A DNA stretch of 64,000 nucleotides from JBCCCJ01 sp039029315 (GTDB lineage Bacteria > Bacteroidota > Bacteroidia > J057). The notes beneath the pieces were generated by a model, which saw only the letters and a list, made by a program, of their open reading frames with translations, did no database searches and was not told the origin of the DNA. A program made the translations under genes and the position numbers. Location of the stretch: contig JBCCGK010000034.1 in the NCBI GenBank assembly GCA_039029315.1, positions 1 to 64,000 of the forward strand, in the 5' to 3' direction. The first letter of the stretch is position 1. Every line of letters starts with the position of its first letter. Of this stretch, positions 44,935-53,863 are shown piece after piece.

Positions 44935-45540
44935 TCATGCTGATAACTTTGGATCGTCTTCATAAGCAGAACCAATATGGCACAAATGATTGAGCAAGTC
45001 AGCAAACAGATCGTACAAATCATGGAGTCGATCCAGATTGGTAATGATGCCTTTGACCTGGAACTTGAGTTCACTTATCCCTTCTCCCAGTGGATTGTGT
45101 AGCCAACTCTGATCTGTCTCACTTTCCAGATATATTTCAGGTTGTAAAGAAATAATCTCTCTGATTCGCTGATGACTAAATAACATCTTCAGTTTTCGTT
45201 GGTCATTTCCTTGAATAATGAACTCGTCATCAAATTCTTTATATCCCACTTCAAGATCCTGCATCCCCAGAAGTTTATTGATCCCCGAATCCACGCGCTT
45301 TCTGAAAATCCGAAACTGAAAACTGTCGCGATTGACATAAGGAGCCCGAATCCGTGTGATGGTAGGGCGTTTTCCTCGTTTGTAGGTGTCTATGATGATG
45401 GTCCAATTGCCATGATACGCTTTGATGGCGTCCTTTTGAAAAAATCCTTTTCCGGGCACAAAATCAGCTTCAAGTTCTTTACATAATTGTTGCCAAAGAA
45501 TTTTTTTCTCTCTGCGGAAAATTTCCAGAAGTCTACTCAT
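44935..45540 (-). CDS. Unrecognised cytoplasmic protein, DUF3137-like segment
   Basis: 201 residues, no signal peptide or membrane segment. The middle (FRIFRKRVDSGINKLLGMQDLEVGYKEFDDEFIIQGNDQRKLKMLF) resembles the segment in DUF3137-type proteins where a DxxFxIxG motif precedes a short helix, but the two membrane helices of those proteins are absent. The start codon overlaps the stop of the upstream PorV/PorQ-family gene (ATGA at 45537-45540), so the two are translationally coupled. That suggests a job linked to that barrel. I do not know its function. Confidence 0.6.
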   Translation of the reverse strand: MSRLLEIFRREKKILWQQLCKELEADFVPGKGFFQKDAIKAYHGNWTIIIDTYKRGKRPTITRIRAPYVNRDSFQFRIFRKRVDSGINKLLGMQDLEVGYKEFDDEFIIQGNDQRKLKMLFSHQRIREIISLQPEIYLESETDQSWLHNPLGEGISELKFQVKGIITNLDRLHDLYDLFADLLNHLCHIGSAYEDDPKLSA

Positions 45541-46544
45541 GAGCGATCGGAAGGATTAATCATGAAACTGAGACCCACTCTATGAACCATGCCCAGATAG
45601 CGCATGGGATCAAGTGCATAATCAAACATCAGTGGATGTCTTCCTGCACGCATGCGAATACCTACACCGGCCGTCGGATAATTCTGATCTTCTACATTGA
45701 TTTTGTAGCCCGCCCTTAGAAACAGGAGTTTCCGATATTGATACTCAAGGCCGACCCGGATATTTTCAGCATTGTCGTTGGGGTGGTTGAGTTGGAGTAG
45801 GGCTGTCAAAGATTGATGCTCGTCAGCTGATTTCCATGGAACAAAAGAAATTCCCAGTTTGAAGATGGTGGGAGCAGGGTAAGAATCGAGCAACAGATCT
45901 TTTTGATTGAATGTTGTATCAATTTCTATACTCCCTTTCAAGGTAGAATTTGGCCCAAAACTTTGAACCATTACAGCAAATCTCAAGTCTTTAAAATCCG
46001 TTCTATATAGGAATCCAAGGTCCAGAACGGCTGTTTGGGCAGAAAATTGCGCCAATTGCTCATGAACAAACTTGGCAGTTGCTCCCCAACTGAACTGGTC
46101 TGTGAGCTGTTTGGCATAGGATATGCCTCCTGTAAGGTAGGTCGCATAAAAGAATTCGCCTGTTCCTTCTGGTTGAAAGGTCGTTCGCACTTCCATCGGA
46201 CCAGAATTCAGGCCACTCAGAGAGATGCCAAACTGACCTGCGCGGGTGGGAATGGTACTTGCCAGATAAGCATAATTGATGTCCGCAACCCAGAAGGTAT
46301 TGGCACCTGTGAGAGAAAAAGTGTTGACCTCGGACATAGTTGCCGGATTGGTATAGGCTGAATAGCCATCACCTGAAAGGCAAATGTTCGCACTGGCCAG
46401 GCCGGCGGCTCGGGGACTAACCTCCATCTTGAGGAAAGTAAGTGCTGAAATTCCGGCTCGTTGGGCTCCAAGTTGAGGAAAGAGTTGGCCAAATAGGAGA
46501 GAAGGCAACAAACCGATTGCTAGTAGCAGAATAATTCTGTGCAT
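45537..46544 (-). CDS. PorV/PorQ family outer-membrane barrel protein
   Basis: 335 residues with a signal peptide (MHRIILLLAIGLLPSLLFGQ). The family motif ALTFLKMEVSPRAAGLASANICLSGDGYSAYTNPATM (34-71) is followed by beta strands, ending in VGLSFMIN. This matches FadL-like proteins of the PorV/PorQ group. It is distinct from the PorV at 32142 and lacks a sortase neighbour, so PorQ or another member of the group is more likely. It overlaps the next gene by four bases. Confidence 0.8.
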   Translation of the reverse strand: MHRIILLLAIGLLPSLLFGQLFPQLGAQRAGISALTFLKMEVSPRAAGLASANICLSGDGYSAYTNPATMSEVNTFSLTGANTFWVADINYAYLASTIPTRAGQFGISLSGLNSGPMEVRTTFQPEGTGEFFYATYLTGGISYAKQLTDQFSWGATAKFVHEQLAQFSAQTAVLDLGFLYRTDFKDLRFAVMVQSFGPNSTLKGSIEIDTTFNQKDLLLDSYPAPTIFKLGISFVPWKSADEHQSLTALLQLNHPNDNAENIRVGLEYQYRKLLFLRAGYKINVEDQNYPTAGVGIRMRAGRHPLMFDYALDPMRYLGMVHRVGLSFMINPSDRS

Positions 46545-46750
46545 CGACGTTTGATTTGAAGGGTAAAAGTAACCATTTATCTGGTTTGTTAGACAATATT
46601 CAAGTATGGGGACGGTTAAGAAATCATAAAGAGAGTGGGGATGTGAATAAAAAGTTCACTGAGATAGAGGAAGATTTGTATATTTACGACAATTTCGCAG
46701 TCAATTTTTGGATGTAATTTTTCGATAATTGGCTCATTGAACACAAGGAC

Positions 46751-47416
46751 ATGGCGTTTCTAGAAGGATTTGCAACTGGTCTTGCTTTCATTGTTTTCCT
46801 GGGTCCGGTATTCTTTACCCTCCTCAGAAGTAGCCTTGAGCACGGCTTTCGCTCTGGGTTCTCAGTAGCCTTAGGCATTTTTTCCAGTGATGTCATCTGT
46901 GTTATTCTCCTCTATGGATTAGGCGTTACAGATCTGATTACTGATCCACAAAATCAATTCTACATCAGCTTGGGTGGCTCTGCGATCCTGATTGGATTGG
47001 GCATCAAGTATATGATTTCTCCGGTCAAAAAAGTTGCTACAAAAGAGGTTGATACCAAAAGAGGTCACTATTTGAACTTTTTCATCAGAGGCTTTCTGGT
47101 CAATTTTGTCAATCCATTTGTCTTTATCGTCTGGATGGGGGTGATCAGTCTGGCTGGCTCTCGCTACGCAGTAGGAGAAGGGTTTTTATGGTTTCTGACA
47201 GGAACACTCATCAGCATTCTGTGTACAGATACTGCCAAAGCGGCTTTTGCCAGCTTTATCAAAACCCTGCTGAATCCAGTTTGGCTAGGGTGGACTTATC
47301 GGGTGATCGGTGTCATCCTTCTTGGTTTTGGTGTGCGCCTCCTGATGTTTGCTGTTTCAGGTGGATCACCAGAAGCCATGATGAGTCAGGGCCTAGTCCT
47401 CGGCGTCGGTGGTTGA
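46751..47416 (+). CDS. LysE family amino-acid exporter
   Basis: 221 residues with about six membrane helices. The N-terminus FATGLAFIVFLGPVFFTLLRSSLEHGFRSGFSVALGIFSSDVICV matches the LysE/RhtB pattern, with the G-P-x-x-x-x-L-x-x-s-l-x-x-G-x-x-x-G-x-x-x-x-x-G signature. The second repeat begins near GFLVNFVNPFVFIVWMGV. It probably exports amino acids or related small molecules across the inner membrane. It is divergent from the PorV/PorQ-family gene. TATATTTA near 46677-46684, upstream, is one base from TAnnTTTG. Confidence 0.88.
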   Translation: MAFLEGFATGLAFIVFLGPVFFTLLRSSLEHGFRSGFSVALGIFSSDVICVILLYGLGVTDLITDPQNQFYISLGGSAILIGLGIKYMISPVKKVATKEVDTKRGHYLNFFIRGFLVNFVNPFVFIVWMGVISLAGSRYAVGEGFLWFLTGTLISILCTDTAKAAFASFIKTLLNPVWLGWTYRVIGVILLGFGVRLLMFAVSGGSPEAMMSQGLVLGVGG

Positions 47417-47519
47417 ACATGACGCGCGATTGATTCCTTATGTATCTTGTATCTGCTTTGCTTATTCCGCTGATGCGGCCTTTCAGTCTTGTCCCACACC
47501 TAGTCTTTTACCTCATTGC

Positions 47520-49061
47520 CTACTTGCCGGCCAACTCTGCATTGGCCCACATAACAAAGGCCTTCCACTCTTTTTCCCAATTCTCCAACGCTTGTTGTTT
47601 GGCAGCATCATTCAGAGCACTGTATATCAAGGCATTCTTACACAGCTGTTTGAGGTGTTTCAAATCCAGTTCCCAAGCATAGAAGATGGCCCAATAATCT
47701 GGCGTCACACCAGTGTAATCAAAGGGAGCTGGATCATCGGAACTGATACTGATGGGGAGTCCAAGCTTGAGGTACAAACTTGCTGGATGATTGCGGAGAT
47801 CTCGAATATACCCAAGGATTTGGTTGCTTAATGGGCATATTTCCAGACAGATGCCCTCAGATTTGATGCGATCCCAAAGCACAGGATATCGAAACAAATT
47901 AAAGGCATGGCCGATCCGTTTGGAGCCGAGCAAGACTGCATCAATCAAATTATTGTTGGAAACCCAATTGCTTTCTCCATCATGGAGGAATAGAGGCATG
48001 TCTCGCCCATATGCCTGATTCAAAGAATCGATGGTGAGAAAAATGTCAAGGAACTCTATCGTCGGACGGCCTGCATCTTCTTCCGCAACCAAATCATATC
48101 CTTCAACCAAATCAGGGAATCTTTGTCGCAGTTCATAAGCTTGAATCAGATCATCCTGGATCACAGGAGCTGGTAGAAACCTCAGATTGGTATAAATGAG
48201 TTTTAAGGTAAAATTCGGATATTCTCCTTGAAGTGATTCCAGGATTTGTTGTTGGTAAACCATGGTTGAATCTACTGGATAATATCCATCAGGTTTGTCC
48301 AGGGAATAGAGAGGCAGCATGCTCATTCTTACCTCGATATGCTGAATGCCATCTTCCAGGAGATCTCGATAAGCCTGTTCATAGTAAGCTTTGTAGATCG
48401 CCTGATAGTGAACGAAATTGTATACGCATCCAAAATAATGTTCAAATTCCTTCCAGATGTCTGTAGAATCGGCATCTGTTTGCATATCAAGGGTCAGAAA
48501 TTCGCGCATTTGTTCCTGAAAATTCGGAATACCCTTGTTCAATGTTTGCGCTTTGACATAGCCAGCAGGCGCTGTCCCTGCCCGAAAAAAGCGCATGGCT
48601 CCTTTGGGATGTTGAGGGGTCGTTGGTCCCCAATACACATAACAATTCTCCTGCTTCAAGGCTTCTGCAATCACCCAATCGACATCTCCTAAGGCGATGC
48701 TGTGCATATGATGGACCCCTCCTTTTGGCATTCGCCTGAAAATTCGGAACAATTCATCTTGCTCCATATGATCCCGAGAGGCATAAAAATATCGCGCAGG
48801 GGGAAAAAAATGATTTGCCTGATAGTCATTCAATTTTTCCCTTTGAATCTGCCTCAAACGCTGGTTCAGGAGTTGTTCTTCCTTGCTCAAGCGCACATCA
48901 GCTCCCAACGAACCTGCCTGATCTTGCGAGAGGAGCAATTGGCGTGATTCTGAATATTGGGTTTTGTCTGTTGGGGTGCGATCTGTTTGGGCCTTGAGGT
49001 GCGTGATGCACGTGCAGATGGCTATGCATAAGGCCAGAGACACATAGGATTTTTTTTTCAT
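47520..49061 (-). CDS. Secreted adenosine deaminase, ADGF/ADA2-like
   Basis: 513 residues with a signal peptide (MKKKSYVSLALCIAICTCITHLKA). The metal-dependent deaminase barrel shows the expected zinc and catalytic residues in order: HMH at 118-120 (MPKGGVHHMHSIA), FLHDGES, SKRIGHAFNL, EICPLSNQ and SSDDPAPF near the end. The MPKGxxHxHxxA start and the length of about 500 match the secreted ADGF/ADA2 type, not cytoplasmic ADA. It should convert adenosine or deoxyadenosine to inosine outside the cytoplasm. A purine nucleoside permease gene lies 9 bases upstream on the same strand. Confidence 0.9.
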   Translation of the reverse strand: MKKKSYVSLALCIAICTCITHLKAQTDRTPTDKTQYSESRQLLLSQDQAGSLGADVRLSKEEQLLNQRLRQIQREKLNDYQANHFFPPARYFYASRDHMEQDELFRIFRRMPKGGVHHMHSIALGDVDWVIAEALKQENCYVYWGPTTPQHPKGAMRFFRAGTAPAGYVKAQTLNKGIPNFQEQMREFLTLDMQTDADSTDIWKEFEHYFGCVYNFVHYQAIYKAYYEQAYRDLLEDGIQHIEVRMSMLPLYSLDKPDGYYPVDSTMVYQQQILESLQGEYPNFTLKLIYTNLRFLPAPVIQDDLIQAYELRQRFPDLVEGYDLVAEEDAGRPTIEFLDIFLTIDSLNQAYGRDMPLFLHDGESNWVSNNNLIDAVLLGSKRIGHAFNLFRYPVLWDRIKSEGICLEICPLSNQILGYIRDLRNHPASLYLKLGLPISISSDDPAPFDYTGVTPDYWAIFYAWELDLKHLKQLCKNALIYSALNDAAKQQALENWEKEWKAFVMWANAELAGK

Positions 49062-49070
49062 TGAGCTAAT

Positions 49071-50144
49071 TTATCTGCCGGGTATATGGTCTTTGTACTG
49101 ATCCCAGTTTGTTACCAGTTCATTCACAACGGTACTCCCCACACGCCATGCCGATTCAAGTGCTGGAATATAGGCAGAATAGCCTGATCCACCGAGTTTT
49201 TCACCTGCAAGACTGGTGTAAGCATCTATGCCCTGATATTGCATGGTATAATTGCTGGCTGTTCGAAGAACCATCAAGCGTCTGGCATCTACACGACCTG
49301 CTTTTTGCAAAAACTCTAATGATTGTCTGGTTCCAGTATCTTCCATCGCTGAGGTAACAAAATTTCCTTTCTCTCGCGTCCAGTAGCTGGTCCAGTTATT
49401 TGCCCAGTCATTCAATAATCGCCCATGCCAATAGGTGGAGGCAGCCAACTGATCTCCTTTGAGAACAAATGGAGGCAATTGCGCTTTGGGATATTGTGTG
49501 TATTGCGCTCTCAAAGCGGTAATTTCTTCTGTGTCCTCCAATTGGGTATGTTGGGTCAGTTGATAAGCCCACTCCGTCAATTGCGGGTCGAGTTGGTAGA
49601 CGGCTCCTTCATCATTCTCCGGGACAGGTTGTTCGTAAGGGTGTGTGAGTCGTAAAGGAATATAGCCAGTACTCCATCCTTTGGGAGATTCTCTAGGATC
49701 AATTTCATGTGCAATGTCTCCATCTACCAACCACTCTGCCCAGGCTGCTGATCCCACCGAGGCATCCTCTGGATCTACACCTGCAATGCCTGCTACCAGC
49801 CAATAAGCTCGACTGAGGTCAAACCGCTGATCCATGCCCAATGCCATGATAGAGGCACTGGCTTTGGCAATCCCTACTCCAGTGACAATTCCCAGGACAC
49901 CTTTTTCTCTGTTGAACCGGAGATCCCGATAGCCTTGCGGAAATGCCATGCTTTCTTCCAGAGGAAGACGTTCTACCCAATATTGGAATTCTCCTGGCCG
50001 GTCACCTACATCTTCCCCTTTTTCAAACATAGAAACAATCACTACTTTGACAGGAATAGGAGAAGGAGTCGATCGCGAGGGAGGGCTTTGGCTACAGCTC
50101 AGAAAGAGGAATGAAAATATCAGAAACCAAGGATATATGTGCAT
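49071..50144 (-). CDS. Purine nucleoside permease (NUP) family lipoprotein
   Basis: 357 residues from the ATG at 50144 (frame open to 50204). The signal peptide ends in a lipobox-like FLFLSCSQSP (Cys17). The mature part matches the NUP family: VKVVIVSMFEKGEDVGDRPGEFQYW (32-56), GIVTGVGIAKASASIMALG, WLVAGIAGVDPEDASVGSAAWAEW and TSAMEDTGTRQSLEFL. It resembles nucleoside phosphorylases in fold, so it may bind or cleave nucleosides at the envelope. It is upstream of the secreted adenosine deaminase, with 9 bases between them, forming a nucleoside-scavenging pair. Confidence 0.88.
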   Translation of the reverse strand: MHIYPWFLIFSFLFLSCSQSPPSRSTPSPIPVKVVIVSMFEKGEDVGDRPGEFQYWVERLPLEESMAFPQGYRDLRFNREKGVLGIVTGVGIAKASASIMALGMDQRFDLSRAYWLVAGIAGVDPEDASVGSAAWAEWLVDGDIAHEIDPRESPKGWSTGYIPLRLTHPYEQPVPENDEGAVYQLDPQLTEWAYQLTQHTQLEDTEEITALRAQYTQYPKAQLPPFVLKGDQLAASTYWHGRLLNDWANNWTSYWTREKGNFVTSAMEDTGTRQSLEFLQKAGRVDARRLMVLRTASNYTMQYQGIDAYTSLAGEKLGGSGYSAYIPALESAWRVGSTVVNELVTNWDQYKDHIPGR

Positions 50145-50240
50145 AGCCGGGAGGGATTGAAATATACCGCGATGATACGCAATCCTTCGGTGGCGCCCAA
50201 GCAAAGGATGCTTCTATATGAACTTTTGTATGTTTGTCCT

Positions 50241-51188
50241 ATGAGAGCAATCACCTACAATCAATATGGAAGTGCAGATGTGCTGGAGACCGTCAAAATG
50301 GCCCGGCCAATTGCCAAAGCAGATCAGGTTTTGGTTCGGATACATGCGGCAGCCTTGAATCCGATAGATTATCAAATGCGACGGGGGCGATTTCATCCAT
50401 TTGTCAGGACGCGCTTTCCGCGTATTCCTGGCTCTGACTTTGCCGGAATCATAGCGGAAATCGGATCGAAGGTGACAAATATGAAGGTAGCAGAAGAGGT
50501 ATATGGAATGGCCAAAACATCTGTAGGAGGGAGTTATGCAGAGTACATTGCTATTCATCCAGCAGAAATTGCTCGTAAACCCGCCTCCATCTCTTTTGTA
50601 GAAGCGGCATCCCTTCCCCTGGCCGCCTTGACTTCCTTGCAAGCCCTAAGAGATCTGGGGAATATTCGGCCTGGCATGCAAGTCCTCATCAATGGGGCGT
50701 CAGGTGGAGTAGGGGTTTTTGGGGTACAATTGGCAAAAACATTTGGGGCAAGCGTTACTGCTGTGTGCAGTCATCGCAATGTGGAGTTAGTGAAAGCTCT
50801 GGGGGCTGATCGAATCATTGATTATACCCAGCAAAACATCCGGCAACTCGATGATGCCTTTGATATTTTTTACGACGCATACGGAAATCAATCCTACTCG
50901 AAGATCAAACATTTATTGACCTCCAATGGAAGATACATTTCGACCATTCCTAGTCTTCGCAATTTCCGGCATCGATTGTTCACCTTCTTTTCTCGAAAAA
51001 AAGCAAGAGTCGTCCTCGTATCATCTACCACCCGGGATCTGGACGAATTGCGGATGTTGGTGGAGGCTGGAGAACTACGCCCTGTGATCGATCAGGAATT
51101 TCTACTGGAGCAGGCACGAGAAGCCTCCCTTTATTTGGAGACTCGTCGTGCCAAAGGGAAGGTAGTCCTGACAGGCTTGCACCCCTGA
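50241..51188 (+). CDS. Zinc-less quinone oxidoreductase-like MDR dehydrogenase
   Basis: 315 residues from ATG 50241 (frame open to 50139). N-terminal GroES-like domain: MRAITYNQYGSADVLETVKMARP, VRIHAAALNPIDYQMRRGRF, FPRIPGSDFAGIIAEIGSKV. Rossmann domain: VLINGASGGVGVFGVQLAKTFGASVTAVCSHRN (about 148-180), the NADPH-binding GxGxxG-like loop. The catalytic zinc Cys (position of CxxC) is absent, so a zinc-independent NADPH quinone reductase is likely. Divergent from the purine permease gene. Confidence 0.88.
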   Translation: MRAITYNQYGSADVLETVKMARPIAKADQVLVRIHAAALNPIDYQMRRGRFHPFVRTRFPRIPGSDFAGIIAEIGSKVTNMKVAEEVYGMAKTSVGGSYAEYIAIHPAEIARKPASISFVEAASLPLAALTSLQALRDLGNIRPGMQVLINGASGGVGVFGVQLAKTFGASVTAVCSHRNVELVKALGADRIIDYTQQNIRQLDDAFDIFYDAYGNQSYSKIKHLLTSNGRYISTIPSLRNFRHRLFTFFSRKKARVVLVSSTTRDLDELRMLVEAGELRPVIDQEFLLEQAREASLYLETRRAKGKVVLTGLHP

Positions 51189-51275
51189 CAATAGATCAGG
51201 GATGGGGACATCTATTTCTTTTTCTCGGAACAATTGTATCTTCAAGGCAGCTTTTCATCTAATTTGCAACTTTCT

Positions 51276-52172
51276 ATGCATACAACTACCCGCCGAACCT
51301 TTGTCAAGAACGCATCTCTCGCTGCCCTATCTGTAGGAATTTTGGGATGTGGGGACAGTCAGCAATCATCCGAAAGCGCAACAACAAGCCTCACTCCTGA
51401 ACCCTCCATTTCTCTCCCCAAAATAGGGCTGCAATTGTGGACTGTTCGTGATCTGATCGAAAAAGATCTTGCCGGAACCCTTGCCCAAGTGGCAGAGATT
51501 GGATTTGGGGGAGTAGAAACGGCTTTTTGGCCGGAGGGTGTGTCTCTCGAACAAGGAGCCAAAGCACTTGAGACCGCAGGCCTATCCGTGTTTGCGATTC
51601 ATGTTGAACTGCCTTTGGGAGAAAACAAGGCCTTGTTTACAGAAATGGCTGATGCTTATCACTGCAAACGACTTGTCTGGCATGGATGGCCGGAAGACGA
51701 ACGCTACAAAACCCTGGGAGGTACACAGGAACTGGCCAAGATCTATGAGGATGCTGCTGCCTTGGCAAAAGAACATGGCTTGAGTTTTGGCTTACACAAT
51801 CACTGGTGGGAATTCGAGAAAATGGAGGATGCAGATATGATGCCTTTTGATTGGTTATTGGCTAATCTGAGTGAAGAGATCTTTTTTGAGTTGGATACCT
51901 ACTGGGCGAAAGTAGCTGGTAGTGATCCCGCACAATTGATGAAAAAATGGGGAAAACGAGCACCACTGCTCCACATCAAGGATGGTCCGGCCAAACATGA
52001 CGAACCCATGCTTGCTGTAGGCAAAGGCGTGCAGGACTTTCCAGCAATTGCCAAGGCTGGAGAAGGAGCCATCGAGTGGATGATTGTTGAGATGGATGAA
52101 TGTGCGACTGATATGATGACAGCAGTCAAAGAAAGTCATGCGTATCTTGTTGAGCAAGGATTGGGCGCCTAA
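51276..52172 (+). CDS. Secreted sugar phosphate isomerase/epimerase-like TIM barrel protein
   Basis: 298 residues from ATG 51276. A twin-arginine-like leader (TTRRTFVKNASLAALSVGILGCG) ends in a lipobox-like Cys, so a Tat-exported lipoprotein is likely. The AP-endonuclease-2 / xylose-isomerase-like barrel shows metal-ligand segments: GGVETAF, LHNHWWEF, FFELDTYW, LLHIKDG and MIVEMDEC. Similar proteins isomerise or epimerise sugars; the substrate is unknown. Stands alone; converges on the AAC(3)-type gene 13 bases away. Confidence 0.88.
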   Translation: MHTTTRRTFVKNASLAALSVGILGCGDSQQSSESATTSLTPEPSISLPKIGLQLWTVRDLIEKDLAGTLAQVAEIGFGGVETAFWPEGVSLEQGAKALETAGLSVFAIHVELPLGENKALFTEMADAYHCKRLVWHGWPEDERYKTLGGTQELAKIYEDAAALAKEHGLSFGLHNHWWEFEKMEDADMMPFDWLLANLSEEIFFELDTYWAKVAGSDPAQLMKKWGKRAPLLHIKDGPAKHDEPMLAVGKGVQDFPAIAKAGEGAIEWMIVEMDECATDMMTAVKESHAYLVEQGLGA

Positions 52173-52185
52173 CAATCAGTAAGGA

Positions 52186-52995
52186 TTACTGTCGAAAATG
52201 CTGTTCCATCCATTCTGTTGCGAAGGTAACTAAGTCCTGACTATCAAATACATAAGTTCTTGCTTGTCCAATGGTATGGACGTGCAATTGCCTGTCTTGA
52301 ATATATGTGTCTATGATGAGTTGGAAGTAATCTTCGCCCTGCCACGCTACGATCCCTTCGCTGGTGTCAAATTCTTCCAACTCTACCCACCTTCTGTGTC
52401 CATGTTCGAGAATCGGCATTTGGTAGCGAACAGTGCGTTTGTTTGCTACGGCACATCGGTCTTCGGCATAGTGCAACATGGTCACCGTATCAAATGGACA
52501 CCCTATATGGAGGATTTTTCCTTTGAGTGTGTGAATGTGGTGTAAGGGAGATTGTAGCCCAAATCCGTATTGTAAGGAATGGTCAGCGGTGATACGAGCA
52601 GCATGTTTGCCGATGGCGACAAAAGAAGCTGTCGGATGCTTACTTCGATGGACATCTCCTGGAAGGGTACGAATGTATTCTGCAAGGATTCCAAACTCCC
52701 AGATATTAGCGCGTGAACTCGCCGGGTCGAAGGCCGGACATTCTTGCAAATAAGCTTGCTGTCGGTCTTCTTCCCACTTGGGAAGTTCGTACGGATAGTC
52801 TTCCCAGCCAACCATCATACAGAGGGTACCCTCTGGTAAGAGAATGTCAAGCAAGGCTTTGAGCAATGTATCTCCGCCCCCCACGATCCACCCAATAGAC
52901 TTGAGAGATAGGTGAATCATCACCGTATCAGCAGGCGTAATGTTCGCCGCTGTTAGATCTTTGAGAAGCGCAGAATAAGGAACAACTTTGGCCAT
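52186..52995 (-). CDS. AAC(3) family N-acetyltransferase
   Basis: 269 residues from the ATG at 52995; the open frame to 53118 would overlap the divergent gene. Family blocks: ADTVMIHLSLKSIGWIVGGGDTLLKALLDIL (22-52), GTLCMMVGWEDY, RSKHPTASFVAIGKHA (about 118-133), HIGCPFDTVTMLHYAE (about 173-188, the site that binds the acetyl acceptor), and RCAVANKRTVRYQMP. It acetylates an amine using acetyl-CoA; family members confer aminoglycoside resistance, but chromosomal copies in environmental bacteria often have other substrates, so a resistance role is not shown. Confidence 0.9.
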   Translation of the reverse strand: MAKVVPYSALLKDLTAANITPADTVMIHLSLKSIGWIVGGGDTLLKALLDILLPEGTLCMMVGWEDYPYELPKWEEDRQQAYLQECPAFDPASSRANIWEFGILAEYIRTLPGDVHRSKHPTASFVAIGKHAARITADHSLQYGFGLQSPLHHIHTLKGKILHIGCPFDTVTMLHYAEDRCAVANKRTVRYQMPILEHGHRRWVELEEFDTSEGIVAWQGEDYFQLIIDTYIQDRQLHVHTIGQARTYVFDSQDLVTFATEWMEQHFRQ

Positions 52996-53080
52996 GGGAA
53001 GAGAAATAAATAGGAGGTCGATTGCCTTGTTTCCGAAACAAGTTTGCACGGAATAAGTTAGTAGAAAAAACGAGACAAAT

Positions 53081-53734
53081 ATGACCGACGGACACATACA
53101 TTTTACCAGAAGCGACATTCAGGATCTGGATCGAATCAAGCGACTGAACCTGATCAACTCCATTACGGGAATCAAGCCGGCCAATTTGATTGGAACAATC
53201 TCTAAGGATGGACGCTCCAATCTGGCGATCTTTAGTTCTGTGATTCATCTGGGAAGCAATCCTCCGCTGATCGGAATGGTTCTGCGTCCAACAGGAGAAG
53301 TTCCGAGACACACCTATGAAAACATCCAACAGTTGGGGACCTACACCATCAACCATATTCACCAGACATTCATAGAGCGTGCGCATTATACCTCAGCCAA
53401 GTTTGAGGAAATATCTGAATTCGATGCCTGTGGGTTGACGGAAGAATATCTGGAAGGATTTGAGGCACCATTTGTAAAGGAGAGTGAGCTGAAGCTTGGC
53501 TTGAAACATGTACAGTCCATTCCCATTGAACTAAATGGAACCATCCTTGTTATAGGAGAAATCCAGCATCTAATCGTCCCGGAACGCGCGATTGATCAGT
53601 CTGGTCAATTGGATCTGTCTTCGGTTGCTGATGTCGGCATTTCAGGCTTGAACCGATACTATGCCTTGAAAAAACTAGCTGAATATCCCTATGTCCGGGT
53701 ATCTGAATTGCCGGATTGGGAGAAAAGGAAATGA
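53081..53734 (+). CDS. Flavin reductase family (FMN-binding split barrel) protein
   Basis: 217 residues. The flavin-reductase-like split barrel is visible in the conserved order: NLINSITGIKPANLIGTISKDGRSNLAIFSSVIHLGSNPPLIGMVLRP (26-73), then TYTINHIHQTFIERAHYTSAKF and SIPIELNGTILVIGEIQHLIVP. It binds FMN and probably reduces flavins with NAD(P)H, or is a non-enzymatic relative. It is divergent from the AAC(3) gene with 85 bases between starts. Confidence 0.85.
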   Translation: MTDGHIHFTRSDIQDLDRIKRLNLINSITGIKPANLIGTISKDGRSNLAIFSSVIHLGSNPPLIGMVLRPTGEVPRHTYENIQQLGTYTINHIHQTFIERAHYTSAKFEEISEFDACGLTEEYLEGFEAPFVKESELKLGLKHVQSIPIELNGTILVIGEIQHLIVPERAIDQSGQLDLSSVADVGISGLNRYYALKKLAEYPYVRVSELPDWEKRK

Positions 53735-53863
53735 TACAGCTTGGCAGCATTGAGTAAGAGAAAAACGTAATGTGTTGATCTCAATCCTCTGTCGAAGATT
53801 CGGGCAGTCTAGCTTTTCCTAAGAAGAAATCAAAACTCTTAACCTTAGATGCCGTTTTTTCTT

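Noticed and set aside
52996..53118. N-terminal extension of the AAC(3) gene
   Set aside because: It would overlap the divergent flavin reductase gene, and the conserved domain starts at the ATG at 52995.
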